The notes: generated by a model not told the origin, from the sequence alone. A DNA stretch of 28,047 nt from Diphasiastrum complanatum (GCA_029204225.1 MU836492.1:1-28047); one strand, 5' to 3'; shown: positions 9,874 through 19,324, numbered from the stretch's first letter. A program made the numbers and translations.

Positions 9874-9981
9874 TTGCATTCCATCGCTGGAATGCTGCTT
9901 GGTTTCCAAGGGGAGGCTCGAACCTGGGACCAAAGAAACTTTGGATGCCAAGCTAACCAGTTGCATTCCATCGCTGGAATG
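9874..9981 (-). mobile_element. 66-bp tRNA-like insertion in a 21-bp target duplication
   Basis: A perfect 21-bp direct repeat (it contains CATTCCATCGCTGGAATG) occurs at 9874-9894 and 9961-9981 and brackets 66 bp. On the minus strand the insert starts CTGGTTAGCTTGGCATCC, like a tRNA D-arm/pol III A box. It also contains CCAGGTTCGAGCCTCCC, which matches the pol III B box (GGTTCGANNCC). A box, B box and target duplication together are the hallmarks of a tRNA-derived SINE, but the insert is far shorter than usual and has no A- or T-rich tail. The two ends are also imperfect inverted repeats of each other (CTG..CTTGG..TCC), so a tiny foldback element is the alternative. Confidence 0.6.
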
Positions 9982-11090
9982 GAGCTATGGTGCTTCTATA
10001 GCAATATTATATACAAAAATCAGAGGATTGTGTAGCTATATCGCTGATATGGTAGCGAGTCACTATGATTATCAAGACTAGCAGCGCGCTACCATTCATT
10101 TCCAGAATCGTGATGGAGCATAGGCTAAGTAGATGAAGATCTTTACAGTGATTTCATGATGTGTGGAGCGCTAGTATATGTCAATATGCCACACACTCAT
10201 TCCTACCAATCTGGCCAGCGCTGGCTCCTACAAATAGGAGTGTTCGAAGCAAGTATTGATGCTATATTTATGGGCGCATTTTCCTCATGCATACATTCGT
10301 AACTCATGATGCCTTATCAGTGATGCAATAAATTGCTATTGAAGCTATCATTACTGATTATAGACTACATATCATGCGCAAGGACATTTATATGGATTTT
10401 TTACTTTTCAAGCCAACATCATGTCTACTTATGAATATAGTACACACAACCACATTATCAGGTTGTAAGTCGTACTTCCTACAAAGTTATCAAGGGATAT
10501 GGACATCTTGTTTAAAAAGTTAATGTTCAGGTTGACATGAGATCTTATTTAATGTAGCAAAGGTCTTGTGTTATCCTTACTCTTACTAAGTGCTTTGGGT
10601 ATATGGTATTTCATCAACAGCTGAGTTCCATAATCCATTGGTGTGGTATTCTTCAGATGTTCATGCTGATAACTTTGTGGCATCTTGGTGCATTCAACTG
10701 GCTTGATATCCCAGTGCATGTATCGGCATTCTTCACGATGATGATTATTCTGGTTCTCTTGGAGAATTTGGATTGCTATGTGACCCATGGTTAGCAGACA
10801 TATTTCCTACTTTTGGCAGCCGCTACTTCTGTTCCAAGATATATCAGGTTTCATATTATATGCATCATTAGGCCTCCAGCTATAACCTGTAGACTGTAGG
10901 GCCTGAGACAGAATAAATAGTCTTGTGAGCCTCATTTTTTATTGTTTGGAGAGTGGCTTCTTGGCATTAGAGTGGCTCATAGTCAGTTTAGCTTAGCCTC
11001 AAAATATTTTTAGCTAATGATAAGCAGATTGCTATGAGGCCACGTCATTCTATCATTATGTGGAAGTTGTTATGCTAGTAATAGGCGGGT
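9982..11090. other. No gene seen
   Basis: About 1.1 kb of unique-looking sequence upstream of the PPR fragment. No open frame gives recognisable motifs. It may be the flank, or an intron, of a former PPR gene. Confidence 0.35.
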
Positions 11091-11097
11091 AGATGAT

Positions 11098-11370
11098 GTG
11101 CATTCTATTGCGAAGACAAAAATCTCCCAGCAGGCCTTGCTGTGTATTCTCTTCTTATATCTTATGGTTATCGTTGAACATGCTCTCTTGCAACTTACTG
11201 ATGCTCTTTCCGTATATGAATATATGGTACAGATCGTTTCCTCTCAACCCAATCCTTACATTTTTCGTTCGTTGGTTCAAGGTTTGACAAAGGCAAGTAA
11301 AATAGATGTTGCTTATGTCTATTTCCGAGAAATGATGAAGAGAGGATTGATTCCTAATGTGACTACTTGA
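11098..11370 (+). pseudogene. Pentatricopeptide-repeat (PPR) protein fragment
   Basis: The frame has about one and a half PPR units near its C-terminus. The end of a preceding helix (ALSVYEYMVQIVSS) is followed by PNPYIFRSLVQGLTKASKID and VAYVYFREMMKRGLIPNVTT, which fits the 35-residue P-type consensus (P..Y.Y..LI.GL...G....A..LF.EM...G..PN..TY). The stop comes exactly where the next Tyr and repeat should follow. PPR proteins bind organelle RNA as long repeat tandems, so a 90-codon piece cannot be a complete gene. No transit peptide, second repeat array or DYW/E domain is seen. It is most likely a truncated copy or a leftover exon. Confidence 0.65.
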
Positions 11371-11627
11371 ATTTGTATCATCATTGGCTTATTAACCAAC
11401 GTGTATGTTTTGGGGAAAGGAATGGTAGAAGGATGATGCCGGATGTAGAGAAAGAGAGAATTGCATATTTTGCAGTGGTAGAAAGAACATTTTTGCAGCT
11501 GAAGGTTGAAGGAAGGGAAGGGGAGCAAACACTCCTCTGGTGAGGCTGAAGTCTGAGAATACGTACAAAGAACGGAGCTTTTGTCCCAAAGGGTGACATC
11601 CACACAAACCTGAAATACATCCACACA
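11371..11627. other. Spacer after the PPR fragment
   Basis: No supported gene. Minus-strand frames that run through here also cross the neighbouring microsatellite and are not credible. Confidence 0.4.
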
Positions 11628-11653
11628 AACCTGGTATTGATCCACAGTCGCGA

Positions 11654-11724
<71 letters not shown>

Positions 11725-11885
11725 TGAGCATGATACCAAAGAGAGAGCATGGTACCTGGGAGAGATCCGCTACCAGAGAGAGGTGCCTGCCTAGCCTACA
11801 CAGTTGCGATCCTGGTATTGATCCACACCCGCCTGCTCGCAATCCCGGGTATCTATCCACAGTCGCGATCCTGGTACAGTCGAGA
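11628..11885. repeat. (GT)n(AG)n microsatellite inside a GATCCACAGTCGCGATC repeat
   Basis: A pure GT run at 11656-11701 is followed by an AG run to 11723. The phrase GGTATTGATCCACAGTCGCG occurs immediately before it (11634). Variants recur at about 11813 (GGTATTGATCCACACCCGC) and 11847 (GGTATCTATCCACAGTCGCG), so the microsatellite sits inside a small degenerate tandem family. Confidence 0.85.
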
Positions 11886-12015
11886 GGTGTGAGTGAACTG
11901 TAAATTCATTGTAAGTAAATTATCTGCCAATACTGATAATACCAAAGAAGAAAAAATTGATAAACTGATAATACCAAATCCTTCTATGTTCGCTGCCAGG
12001 AGTTCAGAATTGTAA

Positions 12016-12115
12016 TGAGAGAGAGAGAGAGTGTGTGTGTGTGTGTATATATATATAGAGAGAGAGAGAGAGTGTGTGTGTGAGTGTGTGTGGAGAGAGC
12101 GAGAGAGAGAGAGAG
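12016..12115. repeat. Compound GA/GT/AT microsatellite
   Basis: Alternating blocks of GA, GT, AT, GA, GT and GA dinucleotides with few interruptions. The block order suggests repeated slippage and switching between motifs. Confidence 0.95.
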
Positions 12116-12280
12116 GTTTTCATTAGCAAACCTGAATTAGCTCGTTAATTATTAATGAAAAGGTGGCCATTTAAGGTTTAGGGAGTTCAATAAAGGCTTA
12201 TGGACAACATTAAAGTGGTGTTGCAAATTAAAGGACAACACTACCTTTAAAAAAAAAGAAGTTTTCCTTAAAACTGAAAG

Positions 12281-12714
12281 AATGCCCATTTATTTCATTT
12301 CATATTTGAAGAATACATGATTTAAATGCTTTTCATTTGAAGGAAAAAAAGACCTAGGATGGGAGATCTGCCTTTCAATATGCAACACACACTACTTAGG
12401 GTGGTCAATATGGATGCATGCATAGGGAGGCTTATGCATCATCCTCCCCATACATGCATCCTCTTTTTCTAAATTTTTGAATCAAAAAATGTGTATGTAT
12501 AATGCTTCATTAATTTTATAAACGTAGATGAACAGTGCCTGACTACATTCTGGAGGACTGTAGGAGTGATTCAGTTGGCAGTGTCCAATGATCTCATCTG
12601 AACTCCATCCGAATCGCAAGAGAGTCGCGGTTGATTCGCCTTCGTGAAATCTTCGATCCTTCTCATCAGTGATATCAGAGCATATCACCTCACTCGCGAA
12701 ATAATTTCTCATCA
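12281..12714 (+). repeat. Probable 5' LTR of the Copia element at 12.7-16.5 kb
   Basis: The right border is supported: the block ends in TCATCA at 12714, one base before the primer-binding site. The left border is uncertain; TGAAAGAA at 12281 is one candidate because the putative 3' LTR starts TGAAGAAAC. Around 12410-12480 it holds a stretch (CCCCATACATGCATCC and a T-rich/A-rich inverted pair) that resembles the 16546-16690 region downstream of the element. That is what a pair of diverged LTRs would show. The rest does not align well by eye. Confidence 0.4.
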
Positions 12715-12728
12715 GTGGTATCAGAGCA
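12661..12728 (+). promoter_or_regulatory. Duplicated retrotransposon primer-binding site
   Basis: TGGTATCAGAGC at 12716-12727 is the classic plant Copia primer site, complementary to the 3' end of initiator methionine tRNA. It directly follows the LTR end TCATCA. A second copy with one change, TGATATCAGAGC, lies at 12670-12681, also preceded by TCTCATCAG. The 22-bp duplicated units are 46 bp apart. Confidence 0.85.
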
Positions 12729-12830
12729 GGTCATCCTGTCATATTCTGACATAGCCAAGAAGCTAGCAGATCCAGAAGGCCAAGCATTCAAACAAACAAC
12801 CATCAACGAGGAAACAGACTCCAAGAAACA

Positions 12831-13284
12831 ATGGCTTCAATCAGCAATATGCAGACCAAGATCTGTACAATTCTTGATTCTTCAGGATCTAACTTTCTAG
12901 CCTGGAAAGTTAAGACATCTTTGATACTCAAGGGCGAAGGACTCTTCCCCTGGGTGGATGGCACAGAAGAAATGCCTACGACAATAGACAAGGAGCTAGG
13001 CAATAGTCTTGCTATCATCTTCCATCGAAGATAGCCTCACACTTGACCTGGCTACACTCTCCAAAGCTGAGGAGATGTGGGATGCATTGCTCACCAGATT
13101 TCATACGAAGTCAAAGCAGCAAGGTGCAGACAAGAAGACTTGCATGAGGTGCAGAAGAGATGGGCATACAGTAGATACATGCTGGCTCAATCCCAAGATT
13201 GAGTGTATCCATTGCCACAAAAAGGGTCATGCAGTCATGGATTGCCACCAGAACCCGAGAAACAAATCAGCACAGAGCAGATAG
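12831..13284 (+). pseudogene. Copia gag (nucleocapsid) with two zinc knuckles, broken
   Basis: The start at 12831 (ATG, about 100 bp after the primer site) opens MASISNMQTKICTILDSS, then NFLAWKVKTSLILKGEG, the conserved gag N-terminus (W...M...L). A frame change near 13010-13030 leads into EDSLTLDLATLSKAEEMWDA. CMRCRRDGHTVDTC (13141-13182) and CIHCHKKGHAVMDC (13204-13245) follow, both perfect C-x2-C-x4-H-x4-C knuckles that bind element RNA. At about 150 codons in total the gag is much shorter than is usual in this family (typically over 250 codons). The jump from TRFHTKSKQQ straight to the knuckles suggests an internal deletion of the capsid helices. Confidence 0.88.
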
Positions 13285-13332
13285 GAGAACAACAACTGTT
13301 CATCCTATGTCGAGGAGCCCGAGAGCTCGAAG

Positions 13333-14453
13333 ATGGACGAAGAAAGAACGAACAGAAATTGTTCGACCACCTACATCTGTGAAGACGTGTGTGCAGCATC
13401 AACATCTGACACACATGAGGTGATCCTAGATTCAGGAGCCACCTCACACTTCGTGACATCAAGACGAATCATGTCTAATCTCAGAAGTGCAGATCCTTCA
13501 AGATTCATAGTTCTTGGAGATGGATCTAAGCATCAAGTGAACGGTATTGGTTCACTATGGCTCAACACCAACGGCAGAGACAGACGACTCGAAGATGTTC
13601 TGTTCGTGCCTACTCTGCAACAAGACTTATTCTCTGTAGCAAGAATAGCAGATGCAGAAATGCGTGTGACGTTTTCTAACGAAGCATGCAATGTGATTGA
13701 CGCCAGTACCAGTACATTGATCGCTCAAGGCAAAAGGAAAGAAAACCTATATCATCTGAAGGTACGCCTACCTGAAGATCAAGTGCATCAAATCCATGAT
13801 GACTCGCCAAACACTCTGTGGCACAAAAGACTCTGTCACATGAACTCAATGGCACTTTACCAAGCAAGTCATCGTGGAGCGATAACAGGGTTCAGCATCT
13901 CGAATGCAATCAATTCGACCATCTGTGATGCATGTTTGAAGGGCAAGATGTCGTGCACTCCATTCATCAAAGACTCCTACAGAACGACAAAGATTCTAGA
14001 GTTAGTGCATTCTGACATCTACGGACCATTCAATGTGATCTCAGTAGGAGGTTCGAAATATTATATAACTTTCATTGATGATTACAACAAATTTGCAAGA
14101 GTGTATTTTATTCAGAATAAATCTAAAGCACTTGACAAATTCACTAAATATGTGAATTGGGCTGAAAGATGTACAAGCAGCAAAGTGAAGCAGATCAGGA
14201 CAGATTGAGATGGTGAATACATCTCGAATCACTTCACAGACCTCTGCAATGATCATGGCATTATTCACAAAAGGAGTGCAGCCTACACGCCACAGCACAA
14301 TGGTGTTGCTGAACAAAAGAACAAGACCCTGATGGAAGCAGCCAGATGTATGATGGCCTACTCGAAAGCTCCAAGGGTATTGTGGGCTAAATCAGTAGCT
14401 ATAGCTGCACCCAGAACAGGACAGGCAAGTCTGGTGTCCCTCACACACACCAC
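13333..14453 (+). pseudogene. Copia protease and integrase, internal stop
   Basis: This frame is open from 13333 to a TGA at 14206-14208 and then continues in phase to 14451. EVILDSGATSHF (Asp33) is the aspartic protease site. LWHKRLCHMN plus CDACLKGKMSC is the HHCC zinc finger. ELVHSDIYGPF and YITFIDDYNKFARVYF hold the first two integrase acidic residues. After the TGA (where Arg is usual) the frame reads DGEYISNHF and AYTPQHNGVAEQKNKTLMEA, with the catalytic Glu; the usual ERKN is EQKN. Past about 14410 the frame is lost. RIFGCAAYAHILDKL, then after a stop QGFLVGYDNNSSYYRIYMP, appear in another frame up to about 14665. The domain order gag-PR-INT-RT-RH proves Ty1/Copia. Confidence 0.93.
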
Positions 14454-14769
14454 ATGATCTATGATGGGGTAGAAAGCCCAACCTGTCTCACATCAGAATC
14501 TTTGGTTGTGCAGCTTATGCACATATTCTTGATAAGCTTTGAAAGAAGCTTGATGAGAAAGTCGAGCAAGGATTTTTGGTAGGTTATGACAACAATTCAT
14601 CATACTACAGAATCTACATGCCAGACACAAACACTGTGAAAACAGTGAGAGATGTTAGTCGATGAGAGCAGGACAATGGCCAACGATGACCCTGTCAGTT
14701 ACAAAGTTATGAAGAGACAGTATTATGACCTGTCGCAAGTGACAGAGGGAGCAGAGGACGAACACGAAA
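14454..14769 (+). pseudogene. Copia integrase C-terminus and linker, frameshifted
   Basis: Continuation of the same polyprotein after the frameshift near 14410-14460. NLSHIRIFGCAAYAHILDKL is followed by a TGA (near 14537), then KLDEKVEQGFLVGYDNNSSY and a TGA near 14662. The acidic linker up to the reverse transcriptase segment is in pieces. Confidence 0.8.
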
Positions 14770-15570
14770 ATGAAGATTTTTGAGTCGTCTCCCATTCCCA
14801 GACCAAGCAGAGCAGACAAGGGCAAAGGCATTGCTGCCCCAAGAGGATCTCCTAGAAGGTCGACAAGACCACGAAGAACGCCAGCTTGGTATGTGCCAGG
14901 CAGTTCAGCTTCCATATCAGAAGAGTTTTGCAGATTCAGTGGCGAACCACAGACTTTCGAGGAGGCGATTGAAAGTCCAAAGAAGGACAGATGGATCCAA
15001 GCCATGAACAAAGAAATGGAGTCCATGAGAAAGAACCAGGTATGGACATTGGAGCCATTACCACATAAGCGCAAGACTGTCAAATACAAATGGGTCTTCA
15101 AGCTCAAATACGGACCAGATGGGAATGTGACGAAATACAAGGCAAGACTGGTAGCGAAAGGTTTCTCTCAGAGATACGGTATTGACTACTCTGAAACCTT
15201 CTCTCTTGTCATCAAACATTCATCCCTACGTCTGTTATCTGCATATGCAGCAGCTTATGGCCTCAGGATCCACATTGTGGACGAGACGACAACCTTCTTG
15301 CATGGCGAATTAGACGAAGAGGTCTACATGGATCAACCCCCAAGATATGTCTCGAATTCACTTCCTGACTATGCATGCAGAATGCATAGAAGTATCTACG
15401 GTCTGAAACAATCAGCTCGACAATGGTACAAGAAGAAAGATCAAGCCCTGAGATTATTAGGATTCAAGCCTCTGTTGGTTGATTCTAATATATGTGTCAG
15501 AGTTATAGATGGGCAGATCATCATAGTGGATGTATACGTGGACGACACTCTGATATTTTTGCAGGAGTGA
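14770..15570 (+). pseudogene. Copia reverse transcriptase (N-terminal two thirds)
   Basis: An open frame of 266 codons. A basic linker (RRSTRPRRTPAWYVP) precedes the RVT_2 domain: QTFEEAIESPKKDRWIQAMN, KYKWVFKLKYGPDGNVTKYK, ARLVAKGFSQRYGIDYSETF, then HIVDETTTFLHGELDEEVYM. In that last block the first catalytic Asp is kept but the usual DVKTAFL is DETTTFL. SIYGLKQSARQWY and IVDVYVDDTLIF follow, so the YVDD catalytic pair is intact. It makes DNA from element RNA, primed by tRNA. The stop at 15568-15570 falls soon after YVDD, and one frameshift there puts the remaining thumb (EQLIAEVKVDISKHFEIVDL, CYLGLQTERNYE) in another frame. Confidence 0.95.
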
Positions 15571-16460
15571 GCAGCTGATCGCTGAGGTGAAAGTAGACAT
15601 CTCGAAACATTTCGAGATCGTGGATCTGGGAGAAGTCAGGTGTTACCTAGGCTTACAAACTGAAAGGAACTACGAGAGATGTAAGTTATACCTTCACCAG
15701 TCCAAATACACCTAGAAGATCCTAGAGGACTTTGGGATGCTGAACTGCAAAGGAGCGAACACTCCAATGCTCGCAGGGATGGTGCTGACGAATGATGATT
15801 GTCCAAAGACTGAGGAAGAGAGAGAACAGATGCAGCTCACACCTTATAGGAAGCTGATAGATCATTGATGTACCTTGCAGACAACACACGCCCTGACATT
15901 GCTTATGCAGTATTCAAGATGAACTAATTCTGTACGAATCCAGGCTCGACCATTGGAAGATTGCGAAACGAATTTTGCAATATCTTCAATTAACGAGGGA
16001 TTATGGCTTGTGTTATTGTCGTGGTGCAGGTTTCAAGATATTTTCCTATAGCGATGCTAGCTGGGCATCTCTCAAGGACGACTGTAAAAACGTCTCAGGA
16101 GGATGCACCATCACATCAGGAGCAACAGTTCAATGTGTCAGCAAGAAGCAGACCATTGTAGTCCAGTCATCCTGTGAAGCAGAGTATGTTGCAACAGCAA
16201 AGATGGCCAACGAGATAATCTGGCTAAGGCAGTTTCTGAACGAATTGGGCGAAACAAGAAACGAGCCCCTGGTCTTGCAGATGGACAACACCTCTGCAAT
16301 ACACCTGACGAAAGATCTCGTGTTCCATTCGAGAACGAAGCACATTATGATCAAGTATCACTTAATCAAGGATCTAATTAAAAAGAAGATGATGCAGACC
16401 ACCTTCATCGAAACGAAAGACATGGTTGCTGACATCTTCACTAAAGCCCTGGACAAATGA
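15571..16460 (+). pseudogene. Copia RT end and RNase H
   Basis: The RT thumb and connection (LGEVRCYLGLQ, then GANTPMLAGM and YLADNTRPDIAYAVFKMN) is split by a TAG near 15714, a TGA near 15867, a frameshift near 15865 and a TAA near 15927. From about 15959 a clean frame runs to 16460. ILQYLQLTRDYGLCY and IFSYSDASWA carry the first RNase H Asp, VVQSSCEAEYVA the Glu and VLQMDNTSAIHL the next Asp. RTKHIMIKYHLIKDLI and MVADIFTKALDK form the end typical of Copia. All catalytic acidic residues of RNase H are present, so it is the best-preserved domain. The upstream lesions prevent a full polyprotein. Confidence 0.94.
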
Positions 16461-16508
16461 CTCTTTGAGAGACAAAGGAGCAGTCTCGGGATCGTAAAGG
16501 TATCATGC

Positions 16509-16521
16509 TTTGAGAGGGAGC
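16509..16521 (+). promoter_or_regulatory. Candidate polypurine tract and 3' LTR start
   Basis: TTTGAGAGGGAGC directly precedes TGAAGAAAC (TG at 16522), about 50 bp after the RNase H stop. That is the usual place for the plus-strand primer and the start of the 3' LTR. Confidence 0.45.
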
Positions 16522-16545
16522 TGAAGAAACAAAACATTTCTATTT

Positions 16546-16870
16546 ACAAAGCCCTCTCCCCATATATGCATGCCCCTCCTCATCATTTTTAATTAAAAAA
16601 AGCTCATGCATGGGTGAGGGGAGGAAAATGCATGGGTGCACCCATACACATGCGCAAAAGTGTACATAAGTTTAAATATATATATAGACTAGTAAAGAGT
16701 GCCCGTCGTTGATGGGCAATGGCGGCCGATATAGGTCACGGTCGATGATTTGAAAATTGAGTATCTCGTTGACGGGCGATGATTTTTCGATGATTTGGAA
16801 ATTTAGTATCTCCTCGTTGACGGGTGGCCGATGTATGTGTGTACGTGGCCGAAGTGTGTCAGCCGACGTG
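16546..16870 (+). repeat. Dispersed CATGCATG repeat, copy A
   Basis: Copy A of a family also seen at 19050-19300 (B), 21432-21640 (C) and 21838-22090 (D). Shared blocks in order are: CCCCATAYATGCATCC, a T-rich/A-rich inverted pair, GCTCATGCATGGGTGAGGGG, CCCATACACATGCGCAAAA, TGTACATAAGTTTAAATATA, a TA run, TAGACTAGTAAAGAGTG, then GCCCGTCGTTGATGGGC and GGCGGCCGAT. It starts right after the Copia 3' end and may be part of that element's LTR. The GC-rich TTGACGGG tail is repeated again near 16772 and 16816. Confidence 0.8.
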
Positions 16871-17500
16871 TCGCATTGTTCAGGAGGGGAGGCATTTTGT
16901 AGGAGGGGGAGAGGAGTGTCGCATTTTTCTGGAGGGGGAGGGCTAATGTCGCAAAAATTTTGCGAAAATCCCTCAAGGCTTCACAAAAATTTTGCAAAAA
17001 TCCCGAGGCATTCGTGAAAATTTTGCAAAAATCCCGATGCCCTACCTCAAAAAAATTTTCTGGAGGGAGAGGCCAGTGTCTCATTTTTTTTAGGGTCAGT
17101 GTCACATTTTTCGTTTTCGTGGGCCAGTGTCACATTTTTTTTCGAGGGTCAATGTCGCATTTTTCAAGGGCCAATTTCGCGAAGCCTTCGGGAATCCAAG
17201 AAAGCTTCGCGAAATTTTCGCGAAGCCTTCATGAAAATCGGCGAAGCCTTCGCAAAAATCCCTAAAGCCTTTGCAAAAATATCTCGATAAATTTTCTTGA
17301 AGGCTTCACGAAAGTTTCTCAAAAATCCCTGAAGCGAAAATTTTGCAAAAATCCCGATGCCTTTGAGAAAATATCTCGAAATTTGTTTTTGAAAGCTTTG
17401 CAAAAAATTCGCAAAAATCCCGATGCATTCGCGAGAATTCCGATGCCTTCGCGAAAATATCTCAAAAAAAAAATTGGAAGGGGAGGCCAGTGTAGCATTT
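16870..17500. repeat. Degenerate tandem array, GCAAAAATCCCGATGCC type
   Basis: Two interwoven motifs fill the block. One is (G)CAAAAATCCC(G)A(T)GCCTTCGCGAAAAT with ~20-30 bp spacing, clearest at 16960-17050 and 17210-17460. The other is GGCCAGTGTCGCATTTTTC, at about 16913, 17071, 17123 and 17484. Frames across it on both strands translate as KASGFLQNF-like repeats and are not genes. Confidence 0.85.
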
Positions 17501-17781
17501 TTCTCTTTATTTGACACGAAATACTTTGCATAGATTTCTTTTGGATACAGGTTTTTCTAAAGCCATAATACAAATGTCACCTGATTAATCAAGGAAAATA
17601 ATTTTTCATAATAATCTCCATGAAACAATCATTTCAAGACCGTAATTCTTTTCCTTGTAACACATGATAAAGGGCAATGACAAAAAAATGAACATTACAT
17701 GTCATGTTCGTAAAACTGCAAAGCCTTTTACCAAAAAAAAAAAACAAATTATCAAGATTGTGAGGAGACAGAAGACTGCAC
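17500..17781. other. Spacer between tandem array and gatA pseudogene
   Basis: AT-rich. On the minus strand it directly follows a splice-donor-like CAG/GTGCAG at the end of the gatA reading frame, so it may be the start of an old intron. No other feature seen. Confidence 0.35.
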
Positions 17782-18480
17782 CTGAAAAGCAGACCCTTCA
17801 GTGGAGCTACCCATTCCAAACTCATCAAGATTAGTTTTTCCAAGTAACACCGCTCCAGTCTCTCTGAGCTTTATGATTTTAGTGGCATCATAGGGGGGCC
17901 TATAGCCTTCCAAGATCCTAGAACCCCCCAATGGATGGCATATCGTGAGTGCAGAGGTTATCTTTAACTACAATAGGAACCCCCACCAATGCTACTTCTT
18001 CATGTTCCCCAATTTTCTATCCAACTCTGCTGCTTCTTCCAATACTTTTTCTGAGACATTAAGAAAGCTTTTCACGTGTGGCTCTGTCTAATGTAAGCGA
18101 CTCAGATAATCTTCAGTAATCTGCGCTGCACTCTTCTTCATTTGCAGAACATCATCTCAAATTCTATAAATTTCTGACACAAGCCATCGTTGCACATTAG
18201 CTCTTGGAGCTTGGCAAAGTGTCTGGCATCCTCGGGATCTCAAGGCAATTCTTGGAATTTCAAACACCTCTTCATGGGTTGCCGCACTAAATTTCAACAT
18301 TGATTCTCGCTACTGCTCACGACTGAATCAACGGGCTGCAATAAAAGAATCGTGAGAATTATATCTGCCCTTCACGGCTATTGCAGGGGACCTCAAGGCT
18401 GTTTCTATTATTTCAATGGCTAAAAGATGGGCTTCTTTCAACGATCCTTGAGAATCAGCCCACACATTAGATTCAAGCAT
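17782..18480 (-). pseudogene. gatA: Glutamyl-tRNA(Gln) amidotransferase subunit A, N-terminal pseudogene
   Basis: On the minus strand the frame from the ATG at 18480 or 18300 reads into [74 protein letters not shown] and [20 protein letters not shown]. This is the GatA/amidase-signature N-terminus, including the catalytic Lys (VKDN) and the GMGSS loop. GatA releases ammonia from glutamine to convert Glu-tRNA(Gln) to Gln-tRNA(Gln) in plastids and mitochondria. Four in-frame stops (18330-18328 TGA, 18312-18310 TAG, 18159-18157 TGA, 18090-18088 TAG) and frameshifts near 18010 and 17935 kill it. The copy ends at SAFQ with CAG/GT, a possible exon boundary, and the rest of the amidase is absent. 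Family call is firm; whether it was an exon of a gene or a captured fragment is open. Confidence 0.88.
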
Positions 18481-18785
18481 GAGCGCATGCGACGGATTCG
18501 CTCATATTTTTCAAAATATTTTTCAAGAGTTTGCTCCCTTCATTGGTGCAAAGTAGCAGCAAAGCAGCCTTTAACAATGTGAGGTGGGTTGGTTTTTAAT
18601 GCGGGCAAAGTGCTGAAACTACTTCATGGAGGAGGGGCTTGGGAATTTCCATTAACAGGAGAAATTCAGATGTGTGAAAATACAACATGTTTTTTGCAAG
18701 TCGATCCAAAAGCTCAACTGGCTTGGGAAGCTACTGCACAAGCTTCGCATTGCTTTGCACAGTTCCAAGCAATGCATGATTCTTG
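18481..18785. other. No supported gene upstream of gatA pseudogene
   Basis: Short open frames on both strands, no recognisable motifs. It may contain the former promoter or leader of the gatA copy. Confidence 0.35.
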
Positions 18786-18898
18786 GATTTGAATGTGCCT
18801 GCATCATTCCCTGCATCACGAGGCACATTCCTTGCATTATCACCAGGCACATTCGCTGCATTACATTATCACCAGACACATTCCCTACATTACAGATC
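18786..18898. repeat. Minisatellite, ~24-30 bp units
   Basis: Three to four degenerate units of GCATTATCACCAGGCACATT (with TCCCT/TCGCT ends) occur between 18800 and 18895. Confidence 0.8.
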
Positions 18899-19045
18899 AT
18901 GATGGAGGGTGAGGGAGCGGTGGAGAGAAGGAGGAGGGTGAGGGAGCGATGGAGGGGAGCGACGGAGAGGAAGGAGGGTGGAGGGCAGGGAGCGATGGAG
19001 GGCAAGAGTGAGAGGGAGCCATGGAGGGTGAGGGAGAAGAGCGAT
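18899..19045. repeat. Purine-only strand minisatellite
   Basis: A strongly strand-biased block (G+A-rich on plus) of GGTGAGGGAGCGATGGAGG-type units about 17-40 bp apart. The long ORFs on either strand here (Ser/Pro-rich on minus) are a product of this composition. Confidence 0.85.
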
Positions 19046-19324
19046 GGATGCATGCATGGGAAGGAGGGCCATGGATCCTCTTCCCCATACATGCATCCTG
19101 TTTTTTTTTAAATTTTAGTTTAAAAAAACTCATGCATGGGTGAGGGGTGAGGGGGAAGGATGCAGGAGTGAACCCATACCATGCACAAAATTGTACATAA
19201 GTTTAAATATATTATAGACTAGTAAAGAGTGCTCATCATTGACGAGCAATGGAGGCTGATCTAGGTGGCAGTCGATGATTTGGATCATGGCCGATCTCGC
19301 ACATCTTGCATCTTGAATATCTAA
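19046..19324 (+). repeat. Dispersed CATGCATG repeat, copy B
   Basis: Begins GATGCATGCATGGGAAGGAGG and contains CCCCATACATGCATCC, the T-rich/A-rich pair, CTCATGCATGGGTGAGGGG, TGTACATAAGTTTAAATATA and TAGACTAGTAAAGAGTG. It also has the hairpin GCTCATCATTGACGAGC (near 19231), which differs from copy D by a paired change. The TA run is very short here. Confidence 0.85.

Noticed and set aside
11319-11903. ORFs of 88-159 codons around 11.3-11.9 kb, both strands
   Set aside because: They run through (GT)n(AG)n and give poly-His-Thr or poly-Val-Cys; three minus frames are open at once, which is the microsatellite effect.
11656-12115. Alternating purine-pyrimidine (GT)n as a Z-DNA regulatory element
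   Set aside because: The potential exists, but no gene or promoter is near and the same runs occur throughout the window.
14655-15140. 161-codon minus ORF opposite the Copia reverse transcriptase
   Set aside because: Antisense shadow of the confident plus-strand RT frame.
16757-17573. ORFs such as the 117-codon minus-strand frame at 17517-17164
   Set aside because: Translations of the degenerate GCAAAAATCCC array with repeated KASGFL-like text.
18652-19133. 145-codon ORFs on both strands, Ser/Pro-rich on minus
   Set aside because: Caused by the purine-only minisatellite; no motif and no preferred strand.
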